DNA of 64,000 bases from Adiantum capillus-veneris (GCA_014529385.2 CM043959.1:49669122-49733121), one strand, 5' to 3'; positions 22,511 through 35,000 are shown, numbered from the stretch's first letter. Numbers and translations are program-made. Notes: a model not told the origin generated them from the sequence alone.

Positions 22511-24330
22511 ATGGGTGATCATGTTGAGCAACAGGGTATGCATTTTGACCCATCGACAATGCAAATGTTTCAAGCATTTGCAATGTTCATGCAACAACAA
22601 CATGCCACTGAAAGAAGGGAGATTTCAGCAACAAAGGCCATTGGCAAGCGGTCGTCAAAAGAATGGATCAATTCAATGGCAAAGATATAACCAAGTACTT
22701 ACGCGAGTATGTGAAGGAGATGGAGCTGCATCGCGTGTCAGAAGATGAGATGATTCAAAGCTTTGAGCTAGTTGTTGCTCCAGAAATTAGGGAGCATGTT
22801 AGGGCAATTAAAGAAGGGCATGGGAGAAATTGGGAAGAACTCAAAGTAGCTTTAAAGGGGGAATATTTCATGGAGGACTCGGAGAGAGTGACCAAAAGGA
22901 CATTCTTAGAATGGGTAGTCAAGCCAAAGCAAGGACTATCAATAACAGAGCTACTTAGGGAATTTGAGCGGCCCTATGCACAATTCACAAGGACAGAAAG
23001 GGCCACAATAGATGTAGAGAAGACAGATCTTTTCTTACAAGCTTCAGGTAAAGAGTTTCAAGAAAATTTGGAGCTTCTTCTTGAAGATAAAGATGCTGAG
23101 CAAGGACTAAAGACCGATTGGAATGAGGTTGAAGGTGCTGTCCCACTGCTTCCCAAACGACAAAGAAGAAGGGACAAGATGGTAGTAAACACTACAAGTC
23201 CTTCCACCTCAACTTCTGACAAAATGGTAAAGCCTACTTTTATTGCTCCTAAGTTTGATGAGTCCATGCTAGATGAGCTTGTGAAGGGAATGTGTGACTT
23301 GAAGGTGAAGCTTGCAAAGCTTGAAGAAAAAGGCCAACCATCAGAGCCACTTCCTAGGCAAAGACAACAGCCCAAAGAAGGGTTTGTTAATATATGTATT
23401 TGGTGTGATAGTACAGACCATGTAAGAAGGGATTGTGATGATTTTAGTGATGCTTTGTCAAAAGATGTTGTCTTTTTTAAGGATGGTAAAATCCACTTAA
23501 GAGAGACAGGTCTACCCTTGAGAACTAACTTTGGGAAGGGGGGAATGCAAACCTTAGTTGAAGATATGGCAACTAACTGTGCTAGCTCTTCAGTTGAGGC
23601 AGCTACTTATGGAGTAAAAATTGAGCACCTTAATGATGAAGAGGCGAGTGACCATCATGGTAAAATTTGGCCAAATGTCATGCAATTAGCTAAAAAGGGA
23701 AAGCTTACAAAAGAGATTCTACATGAAGCAGGTGATTGCATACGTCTAGAAACAGTATGGAATGATCCAGTGGACTCATTGTCAGTGCATGCCTACATTA
23801 CAAAATGCCAACAAAATGAGGCGATTGTAGAAGAGAAGTGCAGACGTGAGAATGCTGATGAAGGACCATCAAAAAGAGCTTCCAGAAGTGGGGGAAGAAG
23901 AGAGTCAATGCCTTCCCAAACACCCTCAACACAAGGAGCGTCTCCACCTGAAGTACTCATAGAGGAGTCTACAACAGGAAAGAAGAAAGAGCCAACAAAA
24001 GGTAAGACAAAAGGCCCAACTTATAAACTACAATCTGATATTGAGGTTGCTACAGATTTAAAGAAAGTCTTGGAGGAAAGGATCTTGAATAGCAAGATTG
24101 AGTTTAATCTGGGAGAAGTTCTTGGCATTCTTCTGGAAGGGGAAACCTCGAAGACACAAGGGATGCAGCTGCAAAATAAGGAGAATGATGGAGCTGTGGT
24201 AGGATGCTATCAATCTAGTGGGAGAGTGAAGCAAGTGCATTTCTCAAATGATGATGAAGAAGTTGAAGATATTCCTAGGAGTTACTATTCACGAAGTCAT
24301 TTGGCAAGGGCTACTACAGAAACTTTGGCA
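22511..24330 (+). pseudogene. Gag of family C, copy 1
   Basis: Begins M-G-D-H-V-E-Q-Q-G-M-H-F-D-P in the Kozak-like context ACCATGG. Downstream come the gag core (K-Y-L-R-E-Y-V-K-E-M-E-L-H-R), a CCHC-like region near 23395, a long Lys/Glu-rich tail and K-V-L-E-E-R-I-L-N. Fossil with about one or two breaks; it stops where homology to family C ends. Confidence 0.75.
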
Positions 24331-24787
24331 CAATCCTCGATGCGTTGGGTGCTTTTTTGTTCATTTGGTGTTGTTTTCACCTCCTTTGGTATTGCTTTGG
24401 TACACCTAGTTAGAAATGTTTTGGTCTTATAGGGTAATGTTGGGTTTGACTTGGGTACTATGTTGTTAATGTCTTTGGTACTTTTGGTGCTTCCTTGCTT
24501 CTTTTAGTGCTATTTGTAAATATTTTGGTACTACATTGGTACTATTTGGGCACTGCTAAATGTGTCTTAGGTGCTATATTGGTTCTATCTTTGGTTTTTT
24601 TGGTGTTTACTATGCTTCATTTGGTACTATTTTGAACTATTTTGGTGAATTGGTACTGGTTTGGAATATTTTTGTTACAAGTTATTTGGTATTGTTTTGG
24701 TGGTATTTTGGTACACTTTGGTACTGCTTGTGTTCTTCCTTGATAATTGTTTTTTTTTGGTCGCTAAGTTAATAGAGTCTATCTGTT
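24331..24787. repeat. TTTGGTAC-rich tract, first block
   Basis: Around 460 bp in which the word TTTGGTAC(T), or one-base variants (TTGGTACT, TTTGGTGC), recur every 15-40 bp. T-rich with no coding frame; it ends near a possible splice acceptor before the RING-type gene, so it may be an intron. Confidence 0.6.
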
Positions 24788-25938
24788 TTGGAGATGGAAT
24801 ATGCCAAGCTCTACAGTGAGTGCCTGGAAAACCAAGACCATTACGATTTTGTAAGCAAGCTATGTGCTAATGTGAAGAGGGAATGGCATGCACATTGTTT
24901 CCAAGGCCTCATGTTATGGACACTTGAAACACAATTAATGTGTCTGGTACTTGTGTTGCCTGTGGGGAGGCTTTGGAGGATTCTTACGTGGTTGGTACCT
25001 TTATGCTTCCCTGCAGGCATCAGTACTGTCCAATGTGTTTTGCAACTTTGTTGAGAACAAAAGATATTTGCATGAAGGCATGTTGCAACACTGCAATCCC
25101 TTTGGATGCAAAGGCTTGGGTGTCAGGGAGGTTATTTTTGAAGATGGTGTGGGCTGTTGTGTTGGACAATATAATTATATCCATTTGAATTGATGATTTA
25201 ATCTTGTCTTTCATCTTTGTGTATATGTAGCTAGAGGATATCCATTGTCATAGCAAGTCAGATGTGACTCACATGTTTTAGGAAGACGAGTCACAAGTTA
25301 GTGCATGAAATACTACAAGACCTTGATGCCAACATAGTGGAAGGGAAAGGGGCTGAGCCTACTATAGACTCAAGCTTGGGAGAATGATCAACTGAAAGCT
25401 AAAGTACATGATATACTACAAGACCTTGATGCTAGCACAACAAAAGGGAAAGGGGATGAGGGCACTATGGACTCAAGCTATAGGGGGAAAGTGATCCAAT
25501 TGAGGAAGTTACTAAAATGGAGATCAACCAAGGTGAGAAGATCAACAAATAAATGCCGGTTGAAGAGGTGGCAGTTGAAGTTCTCTCAACGGCAAAGTTC
25601 CTAGATGTGACATCAAAATTTGCAGAGGAGAAGGTGGAAAGAAAGAGGAGGAAGAAGGCAAGTGGATGACGCAACCTGCTAAAAGTGCACAAGAGGCTAT
25701 AGGTCCGAGGAGCCCAATGGCTCGGAGGAGTCCAAAGAGGCTAAAGCTATAGAGGCGACTAAAGGAACGGAGGAGGCCAAAGGTTTGGGGGAGGACAAAG
25801 GTGTGGAAGAGACACTTGATGCAATGCCCTTTGAAACAGGTGATAGCATTGACTCAGCCACTCTCTCCCAGATCTTTAATGTGAAATCTAGAAAGCATCC
25901 CATTGATCATTGCCTCAAGCCAAGAACCTATAAGAATT
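24788..25938 (+). pseudogene. RING-finger-type gene, decayed, first exons
   Basis: An ATG at 24794 (M-E-Y-A-K-L-Y-S-E-C) opens a helical-looking stretch. From 24940 the frame gives C-V-A-C-G, then L-P-C-R-H-Q-Y-C-P-M-C and C-M-K-A-C. The spacing C-x2-C...C-x-H-x2-C-x2-C...C-x3-C is RING-like, a fold used by ubiquitin ligases. The two parts are in different frames, from a shift or a lost intron boundary. A possible acceptor (TATATGTAG) lies at about 25231. A 103-bp unit is repeated in tandem (from about 25301 and 25404), encoding an I-L-Q-D-L-D-A block. The end is a Glu/Lys/Ala-rich tail stopping near 25938. It is unclear whether this was a host gene or transposon cargo. Confidence 0.4.
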
Positions 25939-26611
25939 AGCTGTTGTGAGAACATTTTGTACTTGCTTATGGATTAATATGAAATACATGCCATTTTGCT
26001 TATGTCAATGCATTTGGTGTCATGTCACTCTACTCTTGAAAGATGTCAATGTGTTTGTAAACTGTCCCTAGTGTTAAAAATTAGTAAACTTTTATGGTCC
26101 CTAATGTCCAACTTTGCTATTGCAAAAAGGGTGTGATCTTCTACTCATGTAGTTTAGTGGTACTACAGTTAGGGACAATTGCTGGCTAAATGAAGAACGA
26201 TCAGATACGTCGATGCCGGTAGATGTATCCGTGAGCGATAGGCACCTTGTCATTTTGGATGTCAATTGAAGGATTGTGTTCAAGAACCCAAAGGTTTGTT
26301 GAATATCTTATTCCCAACGGGATGTTGGTCACAAGGTGTGCAAGTCTCCCGATAAAAATATTGTGTGGTCAGACTTGACGCGGAGGACTTCATCATCAAC
26401 TTGAGAAAGCGATGCTACGTGATGCTCTGTTCATGTAGCCAAAGGAATGATTTGATGACCATAATGAATGCTTGATTCCCTAATTGATGAAGATGAAAGA
26501 CCTCTTTTCACGTATTTATCTCTTTATTTATCCCTTAACTTTCAAACTGGCTTTACTGATTTTGATACTATTTCACACTTTGCTACTGATTTGTGCACAT
26601 GTTGGTACTAT
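25939..26611. other. Downstream of the RING-type gene, up to the TRIM
   Basis: No coding frame recognised. TTTGGTAC-like words reappear at 26555-26611, immediately beside the TRIM insertion point. Confidence 0.4.
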
Positions 26612-26788
26612 TGTAAGACCTAGGGAACTAAGACCTGGGATCCTCCTCCCTATTGCCCCGTATATAGGCCTAGCTCCTAGCTCTTGCTCTAAGCGGATCC
26701 CCAAACCACCCTGGTCCAGTCTAGGCCCTTGGCCTAGGTCCCTGACCCCCTAGGTTGGGCCTTGCCCCGTAGGACCCTTGTCCTGACA
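26612..26788 (-). repeat. TRIM 3' terminal repeat
   Basis: TG...CA ended 177-bp direct repeat; a TATA-like GTATATAGG lies in its first third. Confidence 0.92.
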
Positions 26789-26810
26789 TTACTCCCCCCT
26801 TAAGGAAGAT
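26789..26810 (-). promoter_or_regulatory. TRIM polypurine tract
   Basis: The minus strand reads AAGGGGGGAGTAA directly before the TGTCAGG start of the 3' repeat. Confidence 0.8.
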
Positions 26811-27081
26811 TTTTCATCCTCGAAAACACAAGTAGTAATATCTTCTTAAGAATACTGATGTTTTCTTTATTGACGTCCCATACGTGAGGCAGTTGTCTGT
26901 ATGATCGATAATTGGTGCAGTGGGGAGGTTTAATGAAACCAAGAGCAACATCTTGATTTTCAACATTGTTGTCCTTTTGCAACCACTTGGGGTTTGCTCC
27001 CCCCCATACGGTGGCGTGGTGCCGTGAACGGAGAACGAAGAGGTGAAAAGGTGAGGTCCACGACCCCCTTGGTCCAGACCC

Positions 27082-27097
27082 CCTTGCTCTGATACCA
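27082..27097 (-). promoter_or_regulatory. TRIM primer-binding site, tRNA-Met
   Basis: The minus strand reads TGGTATCAGAGCAAGG, one base inside the 5' terminal repeat. Confidence 0.92.
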
Positions 27098-27098
27098 A

Positions 27099-27274
27099 TG
27101 TAAGACCTAGGGAACTAAGACCTGGGATCCTCCTCCCTACCGCCCCTTATATAGGCCTAGCTCCTAGCTCTTAGCCTAAGCAGATACTAGTCCACACTGG
27201 TCCAGTCCAGGCCCTTGGCCTAGGTCCCTGACCCCCTAGGTTGGGCGTTGCCCCGTAGGACCCTTGTCCTGACA
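27099..27274 (-). repeat. TRIM 5' terminal repeat
   Basis: 176-bp partner of 26612-26788, TG...CA ended, flanked outside by ACTAT. Confidence 0.92.
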
Positions 27275-27480
27275 ACTATTTGGTACTTTGGTACTTTTTA
27301 TTGTTGTGTACAAAATATGGTACTGTTTGTGTCTTTGGTTCTATGGTACTGTGTACACAATTTCCTACTTTATTGTATTTTGGTTCTTTGCTACTTTGGT
27401 ACTGTGTGTTTGTTGCTTTGGTACTCTTATTTGTATAGCTGTTCTAATTGCTTAGTTTCTCTGTCACATATATTTTTGAC
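27275..27480. repeat. TTTGGTAC-rich tract, second block
   Basis: Continues the tract interrupted by the TRIM. Repeated TTTGGTACT-like words run to about 27430, followed by a pyrimidine-rich stretch and a TTTTTGACCAG acceptor-like site at about 27470-27482. Confidence 0.6.
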
Positions 27481-28210
27481 CAGTCTCAATGTGAGATGTG
27501 GGCTCCCACACTCAGAGATGTGCCAACAATTTTGAAGGAGTTTGCTATTTTTCTAAAGATCCTAAGAAGAGTGTGGTGCAAGCATACGCAATTCAATGAA
27601 GCAAACACCCACCTTGTAGATGACAAAGATACAAGTCCTTGAAGAATGATTATGACTTGTGCTACTTCATTCGGTCATATGAGCCAAAATATTATGATCC
27701 AGAAAAGCCAAAGTATCTTATGGAAGTCATTTTTCCATGGATTTGTGGGTGGCTAGATGAGAAATTCCCACTGCTTATAGTCGCCGCACACCCTTGTTTG
27801 ATGTCAAGGATGACATTTCCTAGTATGTTTCCAACTACTTTGTATTTTTGGAGGGGTATTTGTACCACTTTGGCCCCCCTGATGTGTAAAGGATTTTGTA
27901 AGGTTGAACATTGTCTCTGATATTTTCATGAAAATTATCATTGCACGTGTATCTTGGTCCCTGAAAAATTTTACTAGTGCACTTTATCTTTTTGTACACG
28001 TACTTTTCCTTGCTACTACTTTGGTACTTTTCAGCTACTGCTTGGTGAGAAGCGTGACTTTGAAGTTAGTGACAAGTGGAATTTGCCAGGTTAGTAGTTC
28101 CTCTTCAAGGCTGTATGAGAGGAGGGAAGAGGACAACAAGAAGCTAGGGGAGAGAGATGATGAGAGCAAGGGAGGGGAGGATGAGAAAGAAAGAGGAAGG
28201 GGATAGTTTT
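27481..28210 (+). pseudogene. Possible downstream exons of the plus-strand gene
   Basis: After the acceptor-like site the frame reads M-W-A-P-T-L-R-D-V-P and later F-P-W-I-C-G-W-L-D-E-K-F-P, with a further open piece V-F-L-E-G-Y-L-Y-H-F-G-P in another frame near 27840. A T-rich stretch with TTTGGTAC (to 28030) is followed by a small exon-like piece with a donor-like CCAG/GTTAGT at 28087-28094, and then a Glu/Lys/Arg-rich end. The pieces look like decayed exons of an intron-bearing gene. No domain was identified. Linking them to the RING-type exons is an inference from strand and shared intron repeats. Confidence 0.35.
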
Positions 28211-28304
28211 TTCAAAGTACCAGAAAGGGTTCTTATTACACAATAAGAATGGGCTTTATAGCTTTGCCTACATAAGAACTGTACACATCAGTTAGCTAAA
28301 ACCA

Positions 28305-28640
28305 TTTAGTACAGTACCAAGATTTGATGCTACAGTACCGAAATTGGTGGCATATTACCACCAAAGATTGGTACTATATAACACAATAGTAATTGAATGA
28401 TTGTAAATGTAGAAGATAGTACCAAATTAGGTACTACATTACCATAGAGTATCAAATTTGGTACTACAATAGTCAGCTGAACATAAAAAAACACAGCACC
28501 AAAATTTAGTGCTACAGTAATACAACATTCAAGTAAAAAATATAAAGCACAACACCAAAGTTTTGTATTGTAGAGTACCAACCTTGGTACTATGGAGTAC
28601 AAAAGTTTGGTACTGTAGAGTACCAGATTGATAACACAGC
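28305..28640. repeat. TTTGGTAC / GTACCAAA tract, third block
   Basis: The words occur in both orientations, often joined as near-palindromes (for example around 28425-28465 and 28577-28625). It lies between the 3' ends of the two convergent genes. Confidence 0.65.
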
Positions 28641-28675
28641 AAGGGCCCTAGACAATGCCGATCTCAAGTAAGATT

Positions 28676-31560
28676 CTATTCAAGAGAATTACATTTGTTG
28701 GCTATGGTTAGAATTGTAGTTGGGAAGACATGCACTATATGGCTCCCCTCCTTCCCACTTCCTTCTTCATATGGCATACTATTGTAGATGTTTTCATATA
28801 TCTCTGATAATAGGTTAAAGTGGTTATGCAGGCTAGGGATATCCTCCATGGAAAACCGTATCGCTCTAGCTAGATGGGAGTAGATCATCACCAGTGGTTT
28901 CTGATTCAATAGGCTATAGGTATCAACTTTGCCCTCAACCTGGGCATAGTAAAAACCCTCAAGTAGATATCCACCTTTTACGATCATGTTATGCCAAAGG
29001 TCCTTTAGTACTCTTGGTGCCTGGTATATGGTTTTTGTGCACTTTAGAAGGTAGAAGTCTTCTTTCTCCTCGATTGACTTCACTACAAAGTTATTTTCAA
29101 TGGACAATAATTGGCTCAACACCTGAGGGTATCCTTCATAGATACACATGATTAAATCCTCACTCATTTGGGAGGAAAATAGATAATTGTAGTTATGCCC
29201 ATGATCCTCATTCTCATCACTATCTGCTTGTACCAACTCTATCAATGGCTCGATGGAGACATATTATTGCATCCACTACCCATTCACACATGGATCACAA
29301 ACGCATGACATCATTCAAAAATGAATATCGCATGGATTATGCGTTGAGTAGCCATCAACACAATGGAATGAGCAAGAGCTTGCAACTGGTTTACAGTTCC
29401 ATAGTGGATAATGCAACACCTCATTCGGTGAAAGCAACCAAAACACCTCTTTGTGCTGACACTCCCACCTTCCCTTATTGGCTAAAACCTCGCATTCAAA
29501 AAATTGACCACATCAACCGCACACTTCATCGGACAACCATCGAGTTTTAGCTCTTCATGCACAAGAATTCTCTTGATAACAACACCTGCACAATCATGCT
29601 CTCCTTTTTCATGTCCTAAAGTGGAGAAGTTATGCATCATATGCAATCTTGTCAATTGATAATACCTGGCTACAAAATAGTTTCTCATCGTGTCTTGAAT
29701 TGTGAAGCGACACCATTTGACCCTACCCAATGATAACGCAAATTGTGTCCTTGTTGTTTCATCCAATTGTCGTGCAGCATATAACAATGCTGATTAAAGA
29801 GCATGTCATGGAGCTTATGATCCAATATGTAAAAATGCAGAGTCTTCTCAATAGCTCCTACTGAATTCTTGATATAAGAGATGTGCACCAGTATTGTTAC
29901 CTGTTTTGACCACCAATGCATGGATTGGATCTAGTTATGCACTTTAAATCTATAATTCTCTGCAAAATCAACAACAGAAAACAAAGTTACTTATGTGCTG
30001 AAAAATTGCTTGGTTTTCAGAACATTGACTTGCGGCACTATGTGTACCACAAATGGAGCATGTACATGGATATTCTTTTGCGTGATGCCCAAACTTGTTC
30101 TGGTGCATTTGATTGAAAGCATCCTGTATACCATATGGATATGGTAAACACAACAACAAGTATAACACTCTTTCAATTTTTGGACGAAGAATGGTTTGAG
30201 TGTCTGAAAGGGCATAAGTGAAAACTTCACTGCCACAGGATATGTGCTCTTGAATATTTTGTAGAGCTCCACCTGTAAAAAAAAGTAATCCACGTTAGAG
30301 TTTATAATATTACAAAAAAGAGTAAAGCACTAAAGCAGTTTACAATACCAAATTTGGTACTGTAAAACACCAACTCATTCTAAAATACCAAATTTGACAC
30401 TATACTGCCAGAAATCAGACTATAATACCAAATCGGGTGCAAAATAGCACCAAATTTGGCTCTATGTAACCTATACATAATTAAAAATTACATAATAAAA
30501 AATTTGGATTCAAAGTACCAAATTGGGGATTTTTCTAGATATAAAAAAGAGCGAAAATTGGTACAATCTCTCTAGTTTGGTACTTTGCAGGATATACTGA
30601 AGACACCAAATTTGTTTCCAAAACCTAATTTGGTATTACACTACTAAGTGTGGCTAGAAATCAAAAGTACCAAATTGAGAATGTGCATCCATACCTTTGG
30701 GCATTGCAACCAATAAATTGTATTGTGCATCCTCTTGGGAACAATGCAAAATCCAAAGAATCACCAAATTGGTACTATGGAGCTGGGAAATGGTACCTAC
30801 AATGATTGTTGCCCAAAAAGTACCAAATAGTATTGTTTGGCCTAGAATGATTGTTGGAAAAAAACCTACCAATTTGGTATTGTACAGTCAAACTTGAATG
30901 CCGCCTAAAGACTACAAATTTTGTGAGCACTAATCCAACAAAATCCAAGGCCATCAAAATTTCATTGTAGGAAAAACATATTACCTGAGAGTCATCTAGA
31001 AGATGTATGGGATGTTTGATGACACATTTTGCCTCGATTTTGTGCTTGCAAACATCCTTTTTGTTAGGTGAGACTCTCTCTTGGATTTCCAAAAAGCGAT
31101 CAATAATCTCTAGTTTCACTTGTGATACTTGTATGTAGAGGCAATTTTCTGTGACAAGAAGTAAGTGGCAACACTTTATCCTCATGTTTCATTTCCAGTT
31201 GATTGTTTGCTACCGCTACATTCAGTCTATGAACACCCAAGAAAACATCAATTTTGGACACGTTCATTGACATTGTCCTCTGATCACCATTGTTCAATAT
31301 CATTGTCAAAGAGGTTCTCGTCACAAAAAGATCAATTGAAGAGTGGGGTACTTTCAACTGAGTTGATGTGTTGCAAATTCCAGAAAGAAGACTCGATTGC
31401 ACATCCAAACTCCTCAACTTGGAAAATGGCTGATGATGCATGCGATAGGCTAGAATTTCCTATTGTGGTACGGTTGTTAGTCCTTGGGTCTTTATATGCC
31501 AACATCTAGCCATGGATTTGCATATATTGTTCCTTGACCTGGTTGTAGAAAGTTAAGATG
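28676..31560 (-). pseudogene. Intron-bearing transposase-like gene, decayed
   Basis: Read on the minus strand, an exon (about 31441 to 30985) ends L-L-D-D-S-Q at a good donor (CTCAG/GTAATATG). A 712-bp intron (30984-30273), packed with GTACCAAA words, ends at TTTTTTTACAG, and the next exon starts V-E-L-Y-K-I-F-K-S-T-Y-P. Downstream are a Cys/His-rich part (near 30170-30050, with C-T-C-S-I-C-G), then H-D-N-W-M-K-Q-Q-G-H and S-N-G-V-A-S-Q-F-K (about 29690-29790), then G-H-E-K-G-E-H-D-C-A-G (about 29590-29620) and an acidic C-terminal frame (29245-28676). Conserved acidic residues around SxG-x-x-SQFK and GHxKGEHD suggest a DDE-type nuclease of a DNA transposon, by recall of similar plant and animal proteins. 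Several frame changes show it is dead. The family was not identified. Confidence 0.45.
30340..30895. repeat. GTACCAAA / TTTGGTAC tract inside the intron of the minus-strand gene
   Basis: The fourth block, with words in both orientations; it lies wholly within the intron defined by the donor at 30984 and the acceptor at 30273. Confidence 0.65.
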
Positions 31561-31697
31561 TCTTAGTAGGGTTGCACTCCCTTGCGTCGTTTCTCACACT
31601 TCTTTTGCACCCAATGACCCTGCATAAATTCTTGGTTGTTGCTGATAGGTTCATGAATGCTCATGTAGATATGGTACTGGCGTGAGCTGCCATGGAG

Positions 31698-32039
<342 letters not shown>

Positions 32040-35000
32040 GGATTCTTCAACCTTCAAGGCCTAGGAAAATGCTGTTAGGAAAATTCAAACTCTCTTCAAT
32101 GATTTGAAAAGCAAATCTAGGGAAATAAGATCTTGTAGAAGAATGATGATTAGGGACAAAATCTCTATTTTAGAGAAAAATTTGTCTCTATCAGATCCTC
32201 CCTCAAGAGTTGATTGACTTGAAAGAGTCCCTTAGGCAAGGAGAGCTCCTAGTTGCTACCAGTGCCCTAGCTTGGACTAGAGATTTTTGGGCTGGCAAGA
32301 TTGACAAACCTAATAAGCATATGTTTAAATTTCTCAAAAAGGAAAAAGCTAAATATTTTCTTACCCATCTCAAGAAGTCTGATGGGAGTATTTCCGTTGA
32401 TTACAACGAGAATCTCAAGCTTGCTCACTCCTTCTTTGCTAATGCATTGTTTATCTCCCTCTCCAGGAATGATATACAACACAAATTGCTCTCATAAGGA
32501 AAAGGACTTTATCTAGAGACCTTGCAAAGGTCATGGACAATATTATCTTAGAGGGGAAGATCAGAGGAACCATTAAAGCTCTGAAGGATGGTAAATCCCC
32601 TGGTGTAGATGGCATTCCTAATGAACTCTTTAAGTCTTATAAAGACTTCATCACTCCCTACGTTCTTAGGATCAAGCTAGAAGCTGCTAGAGTAGGAGAT
32701 CCTCCTACCAACATTAATACTAGGGTTATCAAGTTAATCCATAAAAGGGGGCTTGCAGAGGATCTGTCCAACTGGAGACATATCTCCATTTGACTTCAAT
32801 ATACAAGATCTTTGATTTGTCCTTAGCTAGAAGAATTAGTCCATTAATGGACAAGATTATTCTCTAGGAGTAGAAGGGTTTTATCAAGGGCAGGTTCATT
32901 TTGGATGCCATTATAACTATATGGGAAGCTATTGAGCATGCTATTGATTTTGGACTAGACTTCACATTTTCCAAAATAGATTTTGACAAAGCTTATGAAA
33001 GAATGGAGTGGGAGTTTATTCTGTAGTCTCTTGGTGACATTGGTTTTGGAGAAAATTTTATCAAATATATGCATATTCTCTTTGGTAATGCAATGGAAAA
33101 AATCTCCATCAATGGGGACCTCACAAATAGTATTTTCCTCACAAGGTCCATCAGGCAGCAAAACAGGGATGTCCCCCTAGCCCCTCTCCTCTTTGCCATC
33201 TTTTCAAATGATTTGGGCTACTAGCTGGTAAGCGACTGTCTCAACAAAGGACTTATTAAAGGCGTTTCAATTCATGGCATGGTTAAAGACGTGTGTACAA
33301 CAATTTACAGATGATACAAACAATATATTTAGTAATGACGATGAATCTTGTCAATTTTCTTTTGGAGTTGTCTCACCCTTTTTTGCAAGGCTAGTGGTTC
33401 CCAAATCAACCACGAAAAGACAAGCTTCAAGACCAATAGTAGTCCATACCACCCTTGGTCTCTTAGGCTAGATATCAAGAGTTGGAAGATGGCAAGATTT
33501 TTAGGCTGCTAGGGAATCCGATGGGCTTCAAGGTCACCATGGATTAGAGATTTGATTGGATGATCAAAAAACTCATGGCTAAACTCTTCCGTTGGCACAA
33601 TATGCAGCTTTCCCTCTCAGGTAGAGTATTTGTACTAAATCATTATCTTATGTCTTCTTTGGTGTATCTCCTATCTTGTTGGAAACCTTCAAAAGCAGAA
33701 CTTAATAGGATCTTCCTAATTGCAAGGAGGTTCCTTTAGGGAGGGGATGAGGATATATCAAGGATTCCTAAGGTAGGGTGGAGTACCTACTACCTCCCTA
33801 AGGAAGCTAGAGGGTTGTTCATTCTCAACCTACAACATATATCTACTAAATTAGTTGCTAAATGGATCATCAACAAGTCTACCTTCAGTAAGAATTACTA
33901 GGCTAAACTCATTCATAGACATGCTAATAGGTTTTGTTTACAAAAATATAAATCTTGGACTGGCTTATAATTTAGGGAAACTATCCTATGCCATCATAAG
34001 ATCAAGTTCAAAGGGACCCCCTTGACTTGCAGATTCTAGGAAGCTTGGTAAAGTATTAGAAATAGTTAGGGCTTTCCACTAGATATCCTCTATGACTACA
34101 ATTTCATCATGCAAGGTTCATCTGGACTTGCCACTTATCTCAAGGGCTAATTATTCTCCTACAAGGAGGGCCCATATTTGATTCAAAAGGGGGTTGAAGT
34201 GCTAGAGTGAACTTCATAAAAACAATCAACAAATGGACTTAATCAATAAATGGACTTAGGATCCATCAAAGCCTCTTTTCAACTCATAAATGCTACAACT
34301 AGATGGGTTGAAGAACTCCTTCTCAGATTCCTATCAATTATAATAGTAAATCCCATTGGAACTTATAAAGATAAATTCTTATATGCTATTGCTATTGTCT
34401 GCTATATTGGATTTGTGCAGGAAAAAGAGGTGGGTAGAGACTTACACCTGAAGCTTAATAGAAGATGGAAGGTGCCTTGAAGAAAAAAGTAGTGGAGCTA
34501 TATGGTCAAATGTCTATGGGTCTATCCTACTCCAATTAAACACAATTTTACTCTTTAGCTTCTCATTCATGATGGTATGTGGACTGGCTCTAAAACTAAC
34601 AAACTCAGGAATACAAAAGAGCTATGGCAAATATGTCACAGGGAGGAGGAAACTCTGACAGACTTATTCTTCAGCTGCCTAATGAATAAATAGCTGCTAC
34701 AACTCCTACATTATGGTGTGGCTCCCCTACATCCAAGGTAGCTCTCGGGAGGAGATCCTATTGGGGACATCCCTAAATATGGATATTTGTTTGTGGAATC
34801 AGTTAGGAGGCTCATATATCTGGCATCTATGGACAAGGAATCAAGCCATGTATGGATCACACTTTTGATGCTTCTTTTATACTACTCTATGATCTCAAGA
34901 GAATTGTCAAAGCCTATATTGGAGAAATGTGTCTTCCCTGATCTCTTTCTCAACATGACATTCAAAGATCCATTCAATGTATAAATGGAAGCATTCTCTT

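Larger units (their letters stand above)
21860..24330 (+). mobile_element. Family C LTR element, truncated (LTR plus gag)
   Basis: A short-form family C LTR (21860-22457), primer site and gag are present. Homology to the full family C element at 42.4-52.7 kb stops near 24330, where a TTTGGTAC-rich tract starts. The LTR start is preceded by GCGT, as at 42390-42393. Broken, pol-less. Confidence 0.8.
26612..27274 (-). mobile_element. TRIM (miniature LTR retrotransposon), structurally whole, 663 bp
   Basis: Two direct repeats of 177 and 176 bp (26612-26788 and 27099-27274), both starting TGTAAGACC and ending CCTGACA, enclose about 310 bp without coding capacity. The 5-bp flanks ACTAT (26607-26611 and 27275-27279) are an exact target-site duplication. 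On the minus strand the right repeat is followed, one base later, by a tRNA-Met primer site, and the left repeat is preceded by a polypurine tract, so the element points left. The repeats differ at roughly a dozen or more positions, so the insertion is not recent. The tail reads like the 3' end of Tekay-type chromoviruses (GAGGATGAAAAAT then a purine tract), suggesting the parent lineage. Confidence 0.93.

Noticed and set aside
24940-25190. Calling the RING-like region a functional E3 ubiquitin ligase
   Set aside because: The frame is not continuous with its upstream part, and the last Cys spacing is not canonical; kept as a decayed RING-type gene.
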